Source: Desulfurococcus amylolyticus Z-533 (lineage in GTDB: Archaea; Thermoproteota; Thermoprotei_A; Sulfolobales; Desulfurococcaceae). Taken from it: DNA of 64,000 nucleotides. The notes under the pieces are model-generated. The model made no database searches. It worked only from the letters and a program-made list of their open reading frames with translations, and was not told the origin of the DNA. The position numbers were made by a program, and so were the translations under genes. Location of the stretch: assembly GCF_000513855.1 (NCBI RefSeq), contig NZ_KI911318.1, positions 758,484 to 822,483 of the forward strand, written 5' to 3'. Below are positions 54,737-62,916 of this stretch, piece after piece. The number at the start of each line of letters is the position of its first letter. Position 1 is the stretch's first letter.

Positions 54737-56302
54737 ATGATAAGTAAAATAGTAATCCTGGATGGATACACTGACGAGCCAGCAGGCCTTGGAGTACCTC
54801 CATACATAAACACTTATCCGAGGCTCGTTGCGGGTGCAGTATGGAATAGGGTGAAGGATGCTGATATAAAATACTGGACGATAGATGATGCAAGAAGGAA
54901 CTTTGGTTTATTTATAAAACAGGCAAGGGAAAACCAGCTCCTAGTCGTCATAGGAGGAGCTGAAGTACCTGGTAAATACCTTGGAGGCAAGCCACTAAGT
55001 ATACAGGAGCTTGAAACAATACTGCTCTTAACTAAGGATGTAAACAGGATCCTCATAGGTCCAGCGGCCAGTCATGGATTCGGGAGTGGGGGAGGAAATA
55101 TAGCTGTAGAAACAGGGAGGCTGAGGAATTTATTCACGGAAATAGTGAGAGGCGATCCAGAGATATATATTGACGAGTTAATGCAATACGGCTTCGAGAA
55201 GGCCCGTCCATGGCTGCTCAGAGAGAACTATGAATTAGCGGATAAAGCGTTTAGGCTGGGGGCTAAAATAGTCCTCCAACATCCTAACTACGGTAGAAAT
55301 CTCGTTGTTGAGATAGAGACGTATAGGGGCTGCAGCAGGTGGATAACAGGAGGTTGCTCATTCTGTATTGAACCCAGACATGGAAGACCGTTAATGAGGA
55401 GCTTGAAGGGTATTATTGAGGAGGTGGAAGCATTATATAGGCTAGGAGTTAGACACATCAGGCTGGGAAAGCAGCCTGATATATTGGCATACATGGCTAG
55501 GGACATCGGTAAACAGGTGTTTCCACGTCCGGATCCCGAGGTTATTGAAAGACTTTTCCAAGGAATAAGAAACGTTGCACCTGGATTGATCACATTACAT
55601 ATAGATAATGTAAACCCAGGTACAATAGTGCATTACCCTGAGGAATCAATTAGAATACTTAAGACAATAGTGAAATATCATACACCCGGAGACGTTGCGG
55701 CTCTGGGAATAGAGAGCTTCGATGAAAAAGTGGTTAATATAAATAACTTGAAAGTGTACCCTGATGAAGCATTGGAGGCTATACGCTTAATAAATAGGGT
55801 TGGAAGGGAAAGAGGATGGAACGGCATGCCCCATCTACTGCCTGGAATAAACCTCATTTATGGTTTGCCAGGTGAATCAAGGAATACCTACCACATGAAT
55901 CTAGAGTATTTAACCAAGATAATTAGAGAAGGGTTGATGGTAAGAAGGCTGAACATACGTAGAGTAGCTGTTCTAGAGAACACGCCTTTATGGTTGAGGA
56001 GAGATGAGGTTGAATACTTGCTTAAGAAGTACAGGGATCTCTATAGGTTCCACCGGGTAAGAGTAATGCAGTTATTTGATAAGATAATGTTAAAGAGGAT
56101 ACTTCCCCCTGGTACAATACTCTATTATCTCATAGCTGAGAAAAAATCATCAAGCCATACAATAGCCAGGTTCCCAGGTAGTTACCCTATCGCGGTCAAG
56201 GTTAAGGGGGAGATACCTTTATGGAGTATCCTAGCTGTAAGGGTGAAGGGATACTCAGCTAAAAGCGTGTCTGGTGAACCTATATCTCTTAGAAACCTCT
56301 GA
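54737..56302 (+). CDS. Radical SAM protein (COG1031-type)
   Basis: 521-aa archaeal Fe-S protein of unknown function. The radical SAM cluster motif is atypically spaced: CSRWITGGCSFC (about residues 198-209), as usual for this family. An N-terminal ~190-residue domain (cobalamin-binding-like strand order) precedes it, and a barrel with HIDNVNPGTI and LIYGLPGE follows; the C-terminal ~70 residues may form a TRAM-like fold. Tight linkage to hypD (two bases) suggests shared expression but not necessarily shared function. Confidence 0.8.
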   Translation: MISKIVILDGYTDEPAGLGVPPYINTYPRLVAGAVWNRVKDADIKYWTIDDARRNFGLFIKQARENQLLVVIGGAEVPGKYLGGKPLSIQELETILLLTKDVNRILIGPAASHGFGSGGGNIAVETGRLRNLFTEIVRGDPEIYIDELMQYGFEKARPWLLRENYELADKAFRLGAKIVLQHPNYGRNLVVEIETYRGCSRWITGGCSFCIEPRHGRPLMRSLKGIIEEVEALYRLGVRHIRLGKQPDILAYMARDIGKQVFPRPDPEVIERLFQGIRNVAPGLITLHIDNVNPGTIVHYPEESIRILKTIVKYHTPGDVAALGIESFDEKVVNINNLKVYPDEALEAIRLINRVGRERGWNGMPHLLPGINLIYGLPGESRNTYHMNLEYLTKIIREGLMVRRLNIRRVAVLENTPLWLRRDEVEYLLKKYRDLYRFHRVRVMQLFDKIMLKRILPPGTILYYLIAEKKSSSHTIARFPGSYPIAVKVKGEIPLWSILAVRVKGYSAKSVSGEPISLRNL

Positions 56303-56305
56303 GCA

Positions 56306-58084
56306 CTAGAGGTATTTACCGTTTTTCTCAATGATTTTTACCTCTACCTCCCCGTCTTTCTCATCTAGTATTATCTCGGGAGCACCATAGATGAGGTTGT
56401 GCTTCATAGCGAGGGGGTCTTGGTATGCACCTGTGTCTAGTATTGCGATATAATAATTCTCACCCTTTATTGGCAGGTGTAATGGGACTCCTCCAAGCTT
56501 GAGTCTTCTACCAGGGATCAACATGAGTCTTAGATCCATTTTAGTAAACCAGTCGGATGCCTCGAGGGGTGTCTTTACATGGCTTATATACTCGTTGATC
56601 TCCCCCATGCTGTCACAGGTTAGATCCCCTAGTACCGCTAATACATCGGGTTTCTCGTTTAGTCTCTGCGCTGGCACAGCCTGGAAGTACTGGTTTACCA
56701 GGACTGAATCGGGAATATCGGCGAATATCGAGAAGTTCAGAATGTATCTTTTAGAAGGCGAGGTGACCAGCTTGTATAGGAGGGGATCGTTTATCACGGA
56801 TTCTATCTGGGACGGCTTGTTTCTAACCAGCTCATATATTTTAGCTAGTAACTCATCCCTTACCTTAGATACTACATCCTCAGCCAGCTCTCTCTCCTCT
56901 AACGTATATTGATGCACTTGCTTACTCTTGTGAATATACTTCTTGTATTCGTTCACCAGTTTCTTCAGGTCATCTATAGATCTCACATTACTTAGGAAAT
57001 CCTCCACCTGGGCACTTCTTAAGGATTGTGCCTGCTCTGTTGAATAAGGGCGGATGTCGACAACTTTCGCAACAAGTATTCTATGAGCTGATACAATGTA
57101 TCTTCCCCCCTCATATACCAGGGTTGGGTGTTTTTCAAGCCTGCTGAAGACCTTAAGGATGTGGTTGAAGTATTCTATTAAACCATAATCCGGCGACTCA
57201 ATTGTTCCATCCCTAGTATCTAGGTATGGGTAGGCTAGCCCACCACCTAGGTCTACTATTTCTATACTGGGGAATCCATGTGACTGTAGCTGTGTGAATA
57301 TATTGTAAACCTCATTAATGAATGCCTCCATATCACTCCATTTATAGATTTGTGATCCTGGGTGTATGTGGAGGAGGCGACCCCTCTCCTCTATCCACTT
57401 GTATTCCTCTCTGAGTTTCATGAGAGTGTTTACTGTTAGCCCAAACTTGCCTTCTAGCCCAGCTGAATGAGCCCACTTACCTCCAGGCCTGAAGAGAGGC
57501 TTTATCCTGAGCCCTATTTCGAACTCGGGGTACTTTGATAGGATGTCCAGGTCGTGCTCACTTTCCACGTCGATTATTACTCTCCAGCCATTCTCCTTGA
57601 ACCTTACTAAGATCTTTATAACACTGTCTGAAACTACTCCATCATATATGAGTATCCTGCTGCCTTTCTCCAAGTACTTTGAGAGTAATTCCAGCTCTCC
57701 AAGGGAGCCGGTGTTGAATCCCCATTTATATTTTTCACCATACCTCCATATAGCATCTATAACTACTTCTATAGGGTTGACCTTCATAGGGAAAACTGGT
57801 TGAAGACTGCCTTTAAAACCATGGACTTTAGCCAGCTCTGTGAATGCCTCGTATACTGTCCTAATTGCCCTTTCTATTAATGGAAGTACCCTTATATATG
57901 CTACATCGAAACCATGTTTTTCCAGTAGGTTTTTTACTCTTATTTTCTGCTCTCCAAGACTTATTACTAGATATCCCTCTTCATCCACAGTTATAATGCT
58001 TCCCCTGATGCTATGGTTCAGTCCCCATAGTTCTTTCGCTACGTTGATATCCCATTCTTCCCTATTCATCTCTTTTTCATACAC
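56306..58084 (-). CDS. speA: Arginine decarboxylase, biosynthetic PLP type
   Basis: Fold-III PLP enzyme converting arginine to agmatine for polyamine synthesis. 592 aa, typical of SpeA-like enzymes. The PLP lysine is in QPVFPMKVNP (about residue 100); other motifs are GFNTGSLGEL, IVDLGGGLAYPY, VYEGGRYIVS and the active-site Cys-Asp in DLTCDSMGEI, where the residue after Ser is Met instead of the usual Asp. The start is GTG 58084, or ATG 58069 which begins MNREEW. It is transcribed alone; it converges tightly on the radical SAM gene (three-base gap). Confidence 0.9.
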   Translation of the reverse strand: MYEKEMNREEWDINVAKELWGLNHSIRGSIITVDEEGYLVISLGEQKIRVKNLLEKHGFDVAYIRVLPLIERAIRTVYEAFTELAKVHGFKGSLQPVFPMKVNPIEVVIDAIWRYGEKYKWGFNTGSLGELELLSKYLEKGSRILIYDGVVSDSVIKILVRFKENGWRVIIDVESEHDLDILSKYPEFEIGLRIKPLFRPGGKWAHSAGLEGKFGLTVNTLMKLREEYKWIEERGRLLHIHPGSQIYKWSDMEAFINEVYNIFTQLQSHGFPSIEIVDLGGGLAYPYLDTRDGTIESPDYGLIEYFNHILKVFSRLEKHPTLVYEGGRYIVSAHRILVAKVVDIRPYSTEQAQSLRSAQVEDFLSNVRSIDDLKKLVNEYKKYIHKSKQVHQYTLEERELAEDVVSKVRDELLAKIYELVRNKPSQIESVINDPLLYKLVTSPSKRYILNFSIFADIPDSVLVNQYFQAVPAQRLNEKPDVLAVLGDLTCDSMGEINEYISHVKTPLEASDWFTKMDLRLMLIPGRRLKLGGVPLHLPIKGENYYIAILDTGAYQDPLAMKHNLIYGAPEIILDEKDGEVEVKIIEKNGKYL

Positions 58085-58134
58085 CTAGAGGCTTACTATG
58101 TCTTCAATTAATACTAAGGATTTTTAAGCTTAAA

Positions 58135-58437
58135 CTATTCAATTTCTTCAATTGGCACATGTGATTGAGATAGTATCTCATCTACTCTTTCTCTTTCATT
58201 TTTCGCATTCATGAGCTCCGTGAGAATCCTTTCCCCAAGTATTTCTATTAAACCCTTCAACTTATTCTTGTCTTCATCGCTTAAATCACTTGAATCAATG
58301 CTGGACTCCAGGATTTTTAATTCCTCGAGCAACCTGAGGTACCTATATAATAACATGTCCTCGAGTTCTTTAGCTCTTAAATCAATGTATATACTTTTAT
58401 CTATCCTATCCATTGAAATCCCGAGAAGACTATCCAC
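58135..58437 (-). CDS. Small helical protein of unknown function
   Basis: 100-aa, highly charged protein that looks almost entirely helical with heptad-like spacing (LEDMLLYRYLRLLEELKILES). It has no recognised motif. The frame is clean, with archaeal-like composition, and lies upstream of speA on the same strand with a 50-base gap, so it may share that transcript. Start GTG 58437 or ATG 58413. No function is proposed. Confidence 0.55.
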   Translation of the reverse strand: MDSLLGISMDRIDKSIYIDLRAKELEDMLLYRYLRLLEELKILESSIDSSDLSDEDKNKLKGLIEILGERILTELMNAKNERERVDEILSQSHVPIEEIE

Positions 58438-58560
58438 TATAAAAGGGTTTTAAATTAAGCTCTACAGTAATACCTGGACCTATATTCAATGTATAACTAG
58501 TAATTGAGGAGCGGTCCCCCGGTCCGTGAATCAATCATCAATCATTTAGGAGGGCTCCGG

Positions 58561-58577
58561 TCATTCCATGGTAATGA
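58561..58577. promoter_or_regulatory. Possible operator upstream of nikR
   Basis: TCATT-N7-AATGA inverted repeat located 28 bases before the nikR ATG, enclosing CCATGG. NikR usually binds dyad sequences and often controls its own promoter, so this is a candidate autoregulatory site. The short arms make it tentative. Confidence 0.3.
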
Positions 58578-58604
58578 TATGTGTGAAAAAGGTAATTAAT
58601 CTTA

Positions 58605-59030
58605 ATGAGTAAGGATACCCTTGTGATAGTCATGGGTGGCAGGAAAATAGGTATTTATTTACCAGGGGACCTCGAAGAATTGGTCATTGAATACCTGAAG
58701 AGACGTGGTGGTAGAAGCATTAGCTCACTGGTTCAGGAAGCCCTTAGGACCTATTTAATGAGCGAGGAGATACCTGGGTGCAACCTAGTCGGCTATATAA
58801 TGGTTCTATATAAACATGGTATGGGAGACATTGATAGAGAGCTCACTGAAATCCAGCACGAGTACATTGGCTCGGTACTCTTTGAGAACCACATTCACAT
58901 CGATGAGGAGAGATGTTTAATGACTATCGCTTTTAGGGGTAGATACAGTGATTTTGAGTCGCTGATGAAAAAGGTTAGGAGTCTACGTGGTGTGATCCTG
59001 GTTAAACACCTATGTGTATGCGTTGACTAG
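58605..59030 (+). CDS. nikR: Nickel-responsive regulator NikR
   Basis: 141-aa repressor with an N-terminal ribbon-helix-helix domain (KIGIYLPGDLEELVIEYLKR, SISSLVQEALRTYL) and a C-terminal ACT-like nickel domain. The high-affinity nickel ligands fit exactly: His of IQHEY (about 85), both His of NHIHIDEE (about 96 and 98) and the Cys of RCLM (about 104), with family spacing of 11, 2 and 6. It likely represses nickel uptake when nickel is ample; the transporters it controls are not obvious, though the importer at 44.3-49.3 kb or distant genes are possible. Confidence 0.92.
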   Translation: MSKDTLVIVMGGRKIGIYLPGDLEELVIEYLKRRGGRSISSLVQEALRTYLMSEEIPGCNLVGYIMVLYKHGMGDIDRELTEIQHEYIGSVLFENHIHIDEERCLMTIAFRGRYSDFESLMKKVRSLRGVILVKHLCVCVD

Positions 59031-59054
59031 CTTTACAAATGAATACCTCACTCT

Positions 59055-59073
59055 TTTAGAGCTGGGAGGAGGT
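59055..59073 (+). repeat. 19-bp copy of the TnpB right-end sequence (copy C)
   Basis: TTTAGAGCTGGGAGGAGGT is identical to the minus strand of 29994-30012, the terminal part of the omega-RNA-like element beside the tnpB relic. It sits in the 42-base gap between the converging nikR and DtxR-type genes and just touches the latter's stop codon. No tnpB sequence accompanies it. Confidence 0.75.
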
Positions 59074-59447
59074 TAGTGCTCGGAAAAACTTTTTTTCACC
59101 AGGTACTCGCGTATCTTTGAGATCGTTACGGGATGCAATATATGCTCCATTTTACATGCGTCCTCCTCTGCGATCTCCCTGGGTACTCCAAGGCTTTCGA
59201 GGAATAACCCCAATAGCTTATGTCTCTCATGTATCTCCCTAGCTACCTTAAGGCCTTTTTCCGTTAACTCTATTTTACCGCCTTTCTCATATATTATGTA
59301 GCCTTCATTGGCAAGTTTTCTCAGGAATTCAACGACACTACTTGGTTTGACACAAAGTCTCCTAGCTATCTCCCTGACCTTTGGCCTTCCATTCATAGAT
59401 AACACATATATTACTTCCAGGTATTCTTCTGAGCGCTCACCGATCAT
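59073..59447 (-). CDS. DtxR-family metal-dependent regulator
   Basis: 124-aa winged-helix repressor. The N-terminal helix-turn-helix (KVREIARRLCVKPSSVVEFLRKL) and recognition wing are followed by the metal/dimer domain, with metal-site residues HERHKLLGLFL and DACKMEHIL. A Cys in the last motif is like DtxR/IdeR (iron) rather than MntR (manganese). There is no C-terminal SH3-like domain. ATG 59447, 11 bases after the stop of the oxidoreductase gene, so the pair is an operon. Confidence 0.88.
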   Translation of the reverse strand: MIGERSEEYLEVIYVLSMNGRPKVREIARRLCVKPSSVVEFLRKLANEGYIIYEKGGKIELTEKGLKVAREIHERHKLLGLFLESLGVPREIAEEDACKMEHILHPVTISKIREYLVKKSFSEH

Positions 59448-59458
59448 GGTTTTAATCC

Positions 59459-60196
59459 TCAGGAATTAATCCTCCTTAGTTTATTCCCGGCTTTAACCAG
59501 GATCTTCGCGTTTTCCTCTGGTGGCAGGTATCCGGGGATCACCTCAACCGGCTTCGCACCGTATTTCTCGTAATCGCTTAATTTAGTGATCGCCACGAAT
59601 GGCACATACTGCACCCCGTAAGAGTCTGCCTCAATAGGGTGTTCTAACGCCTCTATTGTCTCGACAACTATATTCTGGTTAACTATGCCGGCTTGATTGA
59701 AGAAGTCTACAACTAGTGGGCAGTACGGGCATTCTGGCGTCACGAATATCTTTACATGGAGAGGAGCATCGATACTCTCTATTTCTTCTATAACGCTCTT
59801 GGATAGCTTAACGCCGTTAGATATATAGTCGTGTATGAATATGAATGGCGCGAACTCCTGTCCGCTTGGTAGGCCATAGTAGCGTATATTCCTCTTAGGG
59901 GTATCATAAATGAATGCCGGAATATATCTTGGCCTCAACCCCGAAAAATTCTCAGGGTTTAATATCGTGAATCTGATCTTCCCCCCGCTAATCCTCATGA
60001 TTTCCTCTGCAAGTACTTTTGCCTCATCGCATGTGGGACAATCTCCATGGTGATGATGATGTTCTTCCTCGTCTTCATGGTGTTCATGCCCTCCACCACT
60101 GCTTGAAACCACTAATATATCATTTAGTTCTCTGGGAAAAGCCTGGAATATCTTCCTTAACTCTGACTCTGTATCTGGATCGAATAAGCCTCCCAT
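59459..60196 (-). CDS. Protein disulfide oxidoreductase (PDO) with His-rich insert
   Basis: 245-aa thermophile-type protein with two thioredoxin-fold units. Active sites are CPTC (about residue 53) and CPYC (about 155), the latter in VFVTPECPYCPLV. Between the first strand and CPTC lies an insert of about 16 residues made of Gly, His, Asp and Glu (35-50), including HHHHHGDCPTC, which is not a normal part of the fold and should bind metal. GGTGATTACGATG places the ribosome site right before ATG 60196; GTG 60205 is the alternative. It is the first gene of an operon with the DtxR-type regulator. Confidence 0.85.
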   Translation of the reverse strand: MGGLFDPDTESELRKIFQAFPRELNDILVVSSSGGGHEHHEDEEEHHHHHGDCPTCDEAKVLAEEIMRISGGKIRFTILNPENFSGLRPRYIPAFIYDTPKRNIRYYGLPSGQEFAPFIFIHDYISNGVKLSKSVIEEIESIDAPLHVKIFVTPECPYCPLVVDFFNQAGIVNQNIVVETIEALEHPIEADSYGVQYVPFVAITKLSDYEKYGAKPVEVIPGYLPPEENAKILVKAGNKLRRINS

Positions 60197-60307
60197 CGTA
60201 ATCACCTGTTAGGCCCATCTAACATTTATTTTATTTAACACCTTTTAAAATATATGGATTAACTTAATAAGGATCTCTATAGGCTAGTTATAAAATGGGT
60301 ATAATTA

Positions 60308-61120
60308 TTGCAGGCCAGATCATATACTCTTAGAGTGCTAGAGATACTGAATAATACGCCAAGCCTCTCATCCAGGGAGATAGCTGAGATACTTGGTATA
60401 GATTTCTCCAGGGCGAAGGAGATACTTGAGAGACTTAGGTACAGTGGATACGTGGAGAAAGCAGGAAGAGGATATATTATAACGACAAGGGGGAGGAGTC
60501 TTATAGCAGAGTTAACAAAACAGAAAACAATATCCCCACAGAATACTGCACAGGAGAAACAGGGTAGCCCAGCAAGTGAAGAAGCCGCCTCAAGTGAGAA
60601 ATCCGTTGACGAGAAGCGACAGGAGAGTAGGACAGAGAGGCGGATGCAGCAGGCTCCTGAAACACTGGATCACGTTAGCTTACTAGTTAAACAGTTAGAA
60701 GAGTTTTCCAAGCGCTTGAGGGAGTTAGAGGTTAAAATAAAAGATCTTGATGCAAGATTAACGAGCCTAGAGAACTTCGCCAAGGAGGTTGTGAAGCACC
60801 ATGATATGGTTCAGCACACTGGTAGCCAAAGCGGTGGAGAGGGACAATATGTCATAGAAACCCCTGTGATGAACATGAATGAAGCCCAGAGCAGGCTTGG
60901 ACCCCTGCTAGACAAATACCTGCTAGAGGGAAGGTTGATCAGGATTGGCACGCTCATAGTGGACCATGTATTCTATGAGGAATTCAAGAAGAAGTTCCCC
61001 ATTAAGGCTAGTGAAGTAAGCAAGTTGAGCAACCTGGAGAAAACACTTTTAAACGAGATGAGGAATGAAATGCTTGTAATATTATACGCTGGGAAAGAAT
61101 ACCGCTTGGTCAACGCGTGA
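60308..61120 (+). CDS. Winged-helix protein with coiled coil, function unknown
   Basis: 270 aa. The N-terminal ~70 residues form a helix-turn-helix (LSSREIAEILGIDFSRAKEILERLRYSG in two parts, with wing YIITTRG). A charged, low-complexity linker follows (about 75-118), then a heptad-rich coiled coil (LVKQLEEFSKRLRELEVKI) and a C-terminal globular part (LLDKYLLEGRLIRIG) without recognised motifs. The start is TTG 60308. A TATA box (TTATAAAAT, about 60283) lies only 25 bases upstream, so the mRNA is probably leaderless. Confidence 0.6.
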   Translation: MQARSYTLRVLEILNNTPSLSSREIAEILGIDFSRAKEILERLRYSGYVEKAGRGYIITTRGRSLIAELTKQKTISPQNTAQEKQGSPASEEAASSEKSVDEKRQESRTERRMQQAPETLDHVSLLVKQLEEFSKRLRELEVKIKDLDARLTSLENFAKEVVKHHDMVQHTGSQSGGEGQYVIETPVMNMNEAQSRLGPLLDKYLLEGRLIRIGTLIVDHVFYEEFKKKFPIKASEVSKLSNLEKTLLNEMRNEMLVILYAGKEYRLVNA

Positions 61121-61148
61121 AATGCAGGATCCATAATATTGTGAAGGA

Positions 61149-62243
61149 CTAATCCTGTATTTCCTCATACTCCTCCGTTAATACCGGTACATATTTCTCA
61201 GGGTTCTCCACCCCATCAGGGCATCCCCTACCATGTCTTTTCGGCTTACCTACCCTGCTTAAGAGAACTATACGGCTTGGCACGGACTCGCTCATCACTG
61301 TGTAACCTGTTAACTCAGCTATTTTCCTGGCTATTTCCCTTACCTCTATATGGCTTGGCATATTGTTTTTGAATAACCTACCTCTGCTTCCCCCGATATA
61401 CATGTATGCCTTGACCTCTACGTATGATGGTTGTGCTTTTTCAATGAATTTAGCGAAGTTCTTAAGAGCTATTTCATGATCGTTGAACCCCTTTACTATC
61501 GTGAACCTGAATACCGTGGGAGACTTGAAGCTGGGTATTAATTCAAGTGTTTCATTAAATAACTCCCATGCCCTTGGTACTAAGGGGCGGTTAAAGTGCT
61601 CGTAGCTATCTTTATCCCATGACTCTATACTTATATACAGCTGACTCGGCTCTGTTTCAAGGTTCCTGAGAGTATCAGGCCTTGTACCATGTGTGACAAG
61701 GAATGTAGTGATGCCTCTCTTATGATACTCGCTTATTAGCTCACCAAGCCTTGGATAAAGTGTTGGTTCACCGGTTAGGCTTATGGCTGCATGCTTAGGA
61801 TTCAATGCTTCTTCAACCAGTTTTTGATCAGCCCTTGGATTACCCTTGAAACCAGCCATGATCTCTCTGTGGGCCCTAATACTTTCTTCGACCAGGATCT
61901 CTGGATCATCGATCACTGGGGGACGCGTGTCATCCCAGTGCATGCCTATATCCTCTGGCTGGAGCCTCCAGCAGTGAAGGCACCTATTCCAGCACCATGC
62001 TACTACAGGCGTCATCTGTATACATCTATGGCTCTCAATACCGTACCATAGACACTTATAGCAATACCTATTCCTCAATACGGCTTCCTTGCTCCAGTGG
62101 CATCTTTTAACAGCTCCTATAGTACCTATTAAGTGATAGCCCTGCTTCACTAGCCTATCGTAAATAGCCTTGTAAACAGGGCTACTGCTCCAGAATTCCT
62201 CGCGCTTCTTCCTGACTTCGTCCCAGTCTATAGTCAAAACCAT
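61149..62243 (-). CDS. taw1: tRNA wyosine synthase Taw1/TYW1 (radical SAM)
   Basis: Radical SAM enzyme that joins pyruvate carbons to N1-methylguanosine-37 of tRNA-Phe, giving 4-demethylwyosine. 364 aa, usual archaeal length. The SAM cluster motif is CWNRCLHCWR (about residues 83-92), and further cysteines (HRC, YCYKC) provide the second cluster of the family. LTGEPTLYPRL and KAYMYIGGSRGRL are conserved. ATG 62243 with GAGGTGA ribosome site. Divergent from the biotin carrier gene. Confidence 0.93.
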   Translation of the reverse strand: MVLTIDWDEVRKKREEFWSSSPVYKAIYDRLVKQGYHLIGTIGAVKRCHWSKEAVLRNRYCYKCLWYGIESHRCIQMTPVVAWCWNRCLHCWRLQPEDIGMHWDDTRPPVIDDPEILVEESIRAHREIMAGFKGNPRADQKLVEEALNPKHAAISLTGEPTLYPRLGELISEYHKRGITTFLVTHGTRPDTLRNLETEPSQLYISIESWDKDSYEHFNRPLVPRAWELFNETLELIPSFKSPTVFRFTIVKGFNDHEIALKNFAKFIEKAQPSYVEVKAYMYIGGSRGRLFKNNMPSHIEVREIARKIAELTGYTVMSESVPSRIVLLSRVGKPKRHGRGCPDGVENPEKYVPVLTEEYEEIQD

Positions 62244-62289
62244 TCACCTCTTCATGTCTACTAATGTTTTAACAGAGTTATAAATCAAA

Positions 62290-62300
62290 GGTATTTAACC
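62290..62300 (+). promoter_or_regulatory. TATA box of the C/D sRNA and biotin carrier transcript
   Basis: GGTATTTAACC centred near 62295 would place the transcript start at about 62321, just ahead of the C box at 62325. One promoter could thus serve both the sRNA and the downstream gene. Confidence 0.45.
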
Positions 62301-62321
62301 ACTCCCAACTAATAGTTAAGT

Positions 62322-62377
62322 ATAGTGATGAGCGAACCCGTGTCGGATTAATGAAGACGGTTGGCGTTGCTGATTAA
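62322..62377 (+). ncRNA. Candidate C/D box sRNA (2'-O-methylation guide)
   Basis: Boxes in order: C GTGATGA (62325-62331), 12-base guide GCGAACCCGTGT (62332-62343), D' CGGA (62344-62347), 3-base spacer, C' ATGAAGA (62351-62357), 12-base guide CGGTTGGCGTTG (62358-62369), D CTGA (62370-62373). Guide lengths and spacing are exactly those of archaeal C/D sRNAs; internal boxes each differ from consensus by one base, as is common. By the D+5 rule the target Gs would be in CAACGCCAACCG (D guide) and ACACGGGTTCGC (D' guide). It ends 21 bases before the biotin carrier ATG. Confidence 0.6.
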
Positions 62378-62394
62378 AGTGATGGGGTGTCGGG

Positions 62395-62916
62395 ATGCCT
62401 AAGAAGTATAGCATAGTATTATTCAGCGATGAAAATATAGAGCTGGAAGTTCTGACAAAAGACAAGGACCTCATCGTGGTCAAGGATGCTGAGGGAAGGA
62501 TGCACAGGGTGAGAGTATTAAGGGAGAGCGATGAACGATACATGCTATACATAGATGATAAAATCACCTCCGTAGGAATAGTTGGTGATAAAATATATGT
62601 GGACCTCCAGCCCATACTAGTTAAAAAAGTAAAGGAATATGTCTCGCCAGTTAAAGTGGAAGAAAGGAAAGAAGAAAAACTGATCCAGGTAGAAGAGGGA
62701 GTGGTGACAGCACCCATAAGTGGTAAAGTAATAGAGGTTAAAGTAATGCAGGGACAGGAAGTAGGGGAAAACGATGTGATAGCAGTGCTTGAATCAATGA
62801 AGATGCTTATCGAGGTGAAATCACCATTTAAAGGAGTAGTTGAAGCAGTGTATATCAAACCAGGCGTATCCATTAGCAAAGGGGATAAATTAGTTAAGGT
62901 TAAACTAATGAAATAG
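62395..62916 (+). CDS. Biotin carboxyl carrier protein
   Basis: 173-aa carrier with a C-terminal biotinyl/lipoyl domain: APISGKVIEVKVMQGQEVGE, AVLESMKMLIEVKSPFKG, with the biotinylated lysine at residue 136 of ESMKM, 37 residues from the end. The N-terminal ~80 residues form a separate small beta domain, joined by a charged linker, as in archaeal methylmalonyl-CoA/propionyl-CoA carboxylase gamma subunits. It converges on the carboxyltransferase gene at the window end, its likely partner. ATG with CGGG just upstream. Confidence 0.92.
   Translation: MPKKYSIVLFSDENIELEVLTKDKDLIVVKDAEGRMHRVRVLRESDERYMLYIDDKITSVGIVGDKIYVDLQPILVKKVKEYVSPVKVEERKEEKLIQVEEGVVTAPISGKVIEVKVMQGQEVGENDVIAVLESMKMLIEVKSPFKGVVEAVYIKPGVSISKGDKLVKVKLMK

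Noticed and set aside
58500-58560. GC-rich CGGTCC direct repeat before nikR as a possible RNA gene
   Set aside because: Too short, no stable stem and no box motif; no tRNA T-loop sequence.
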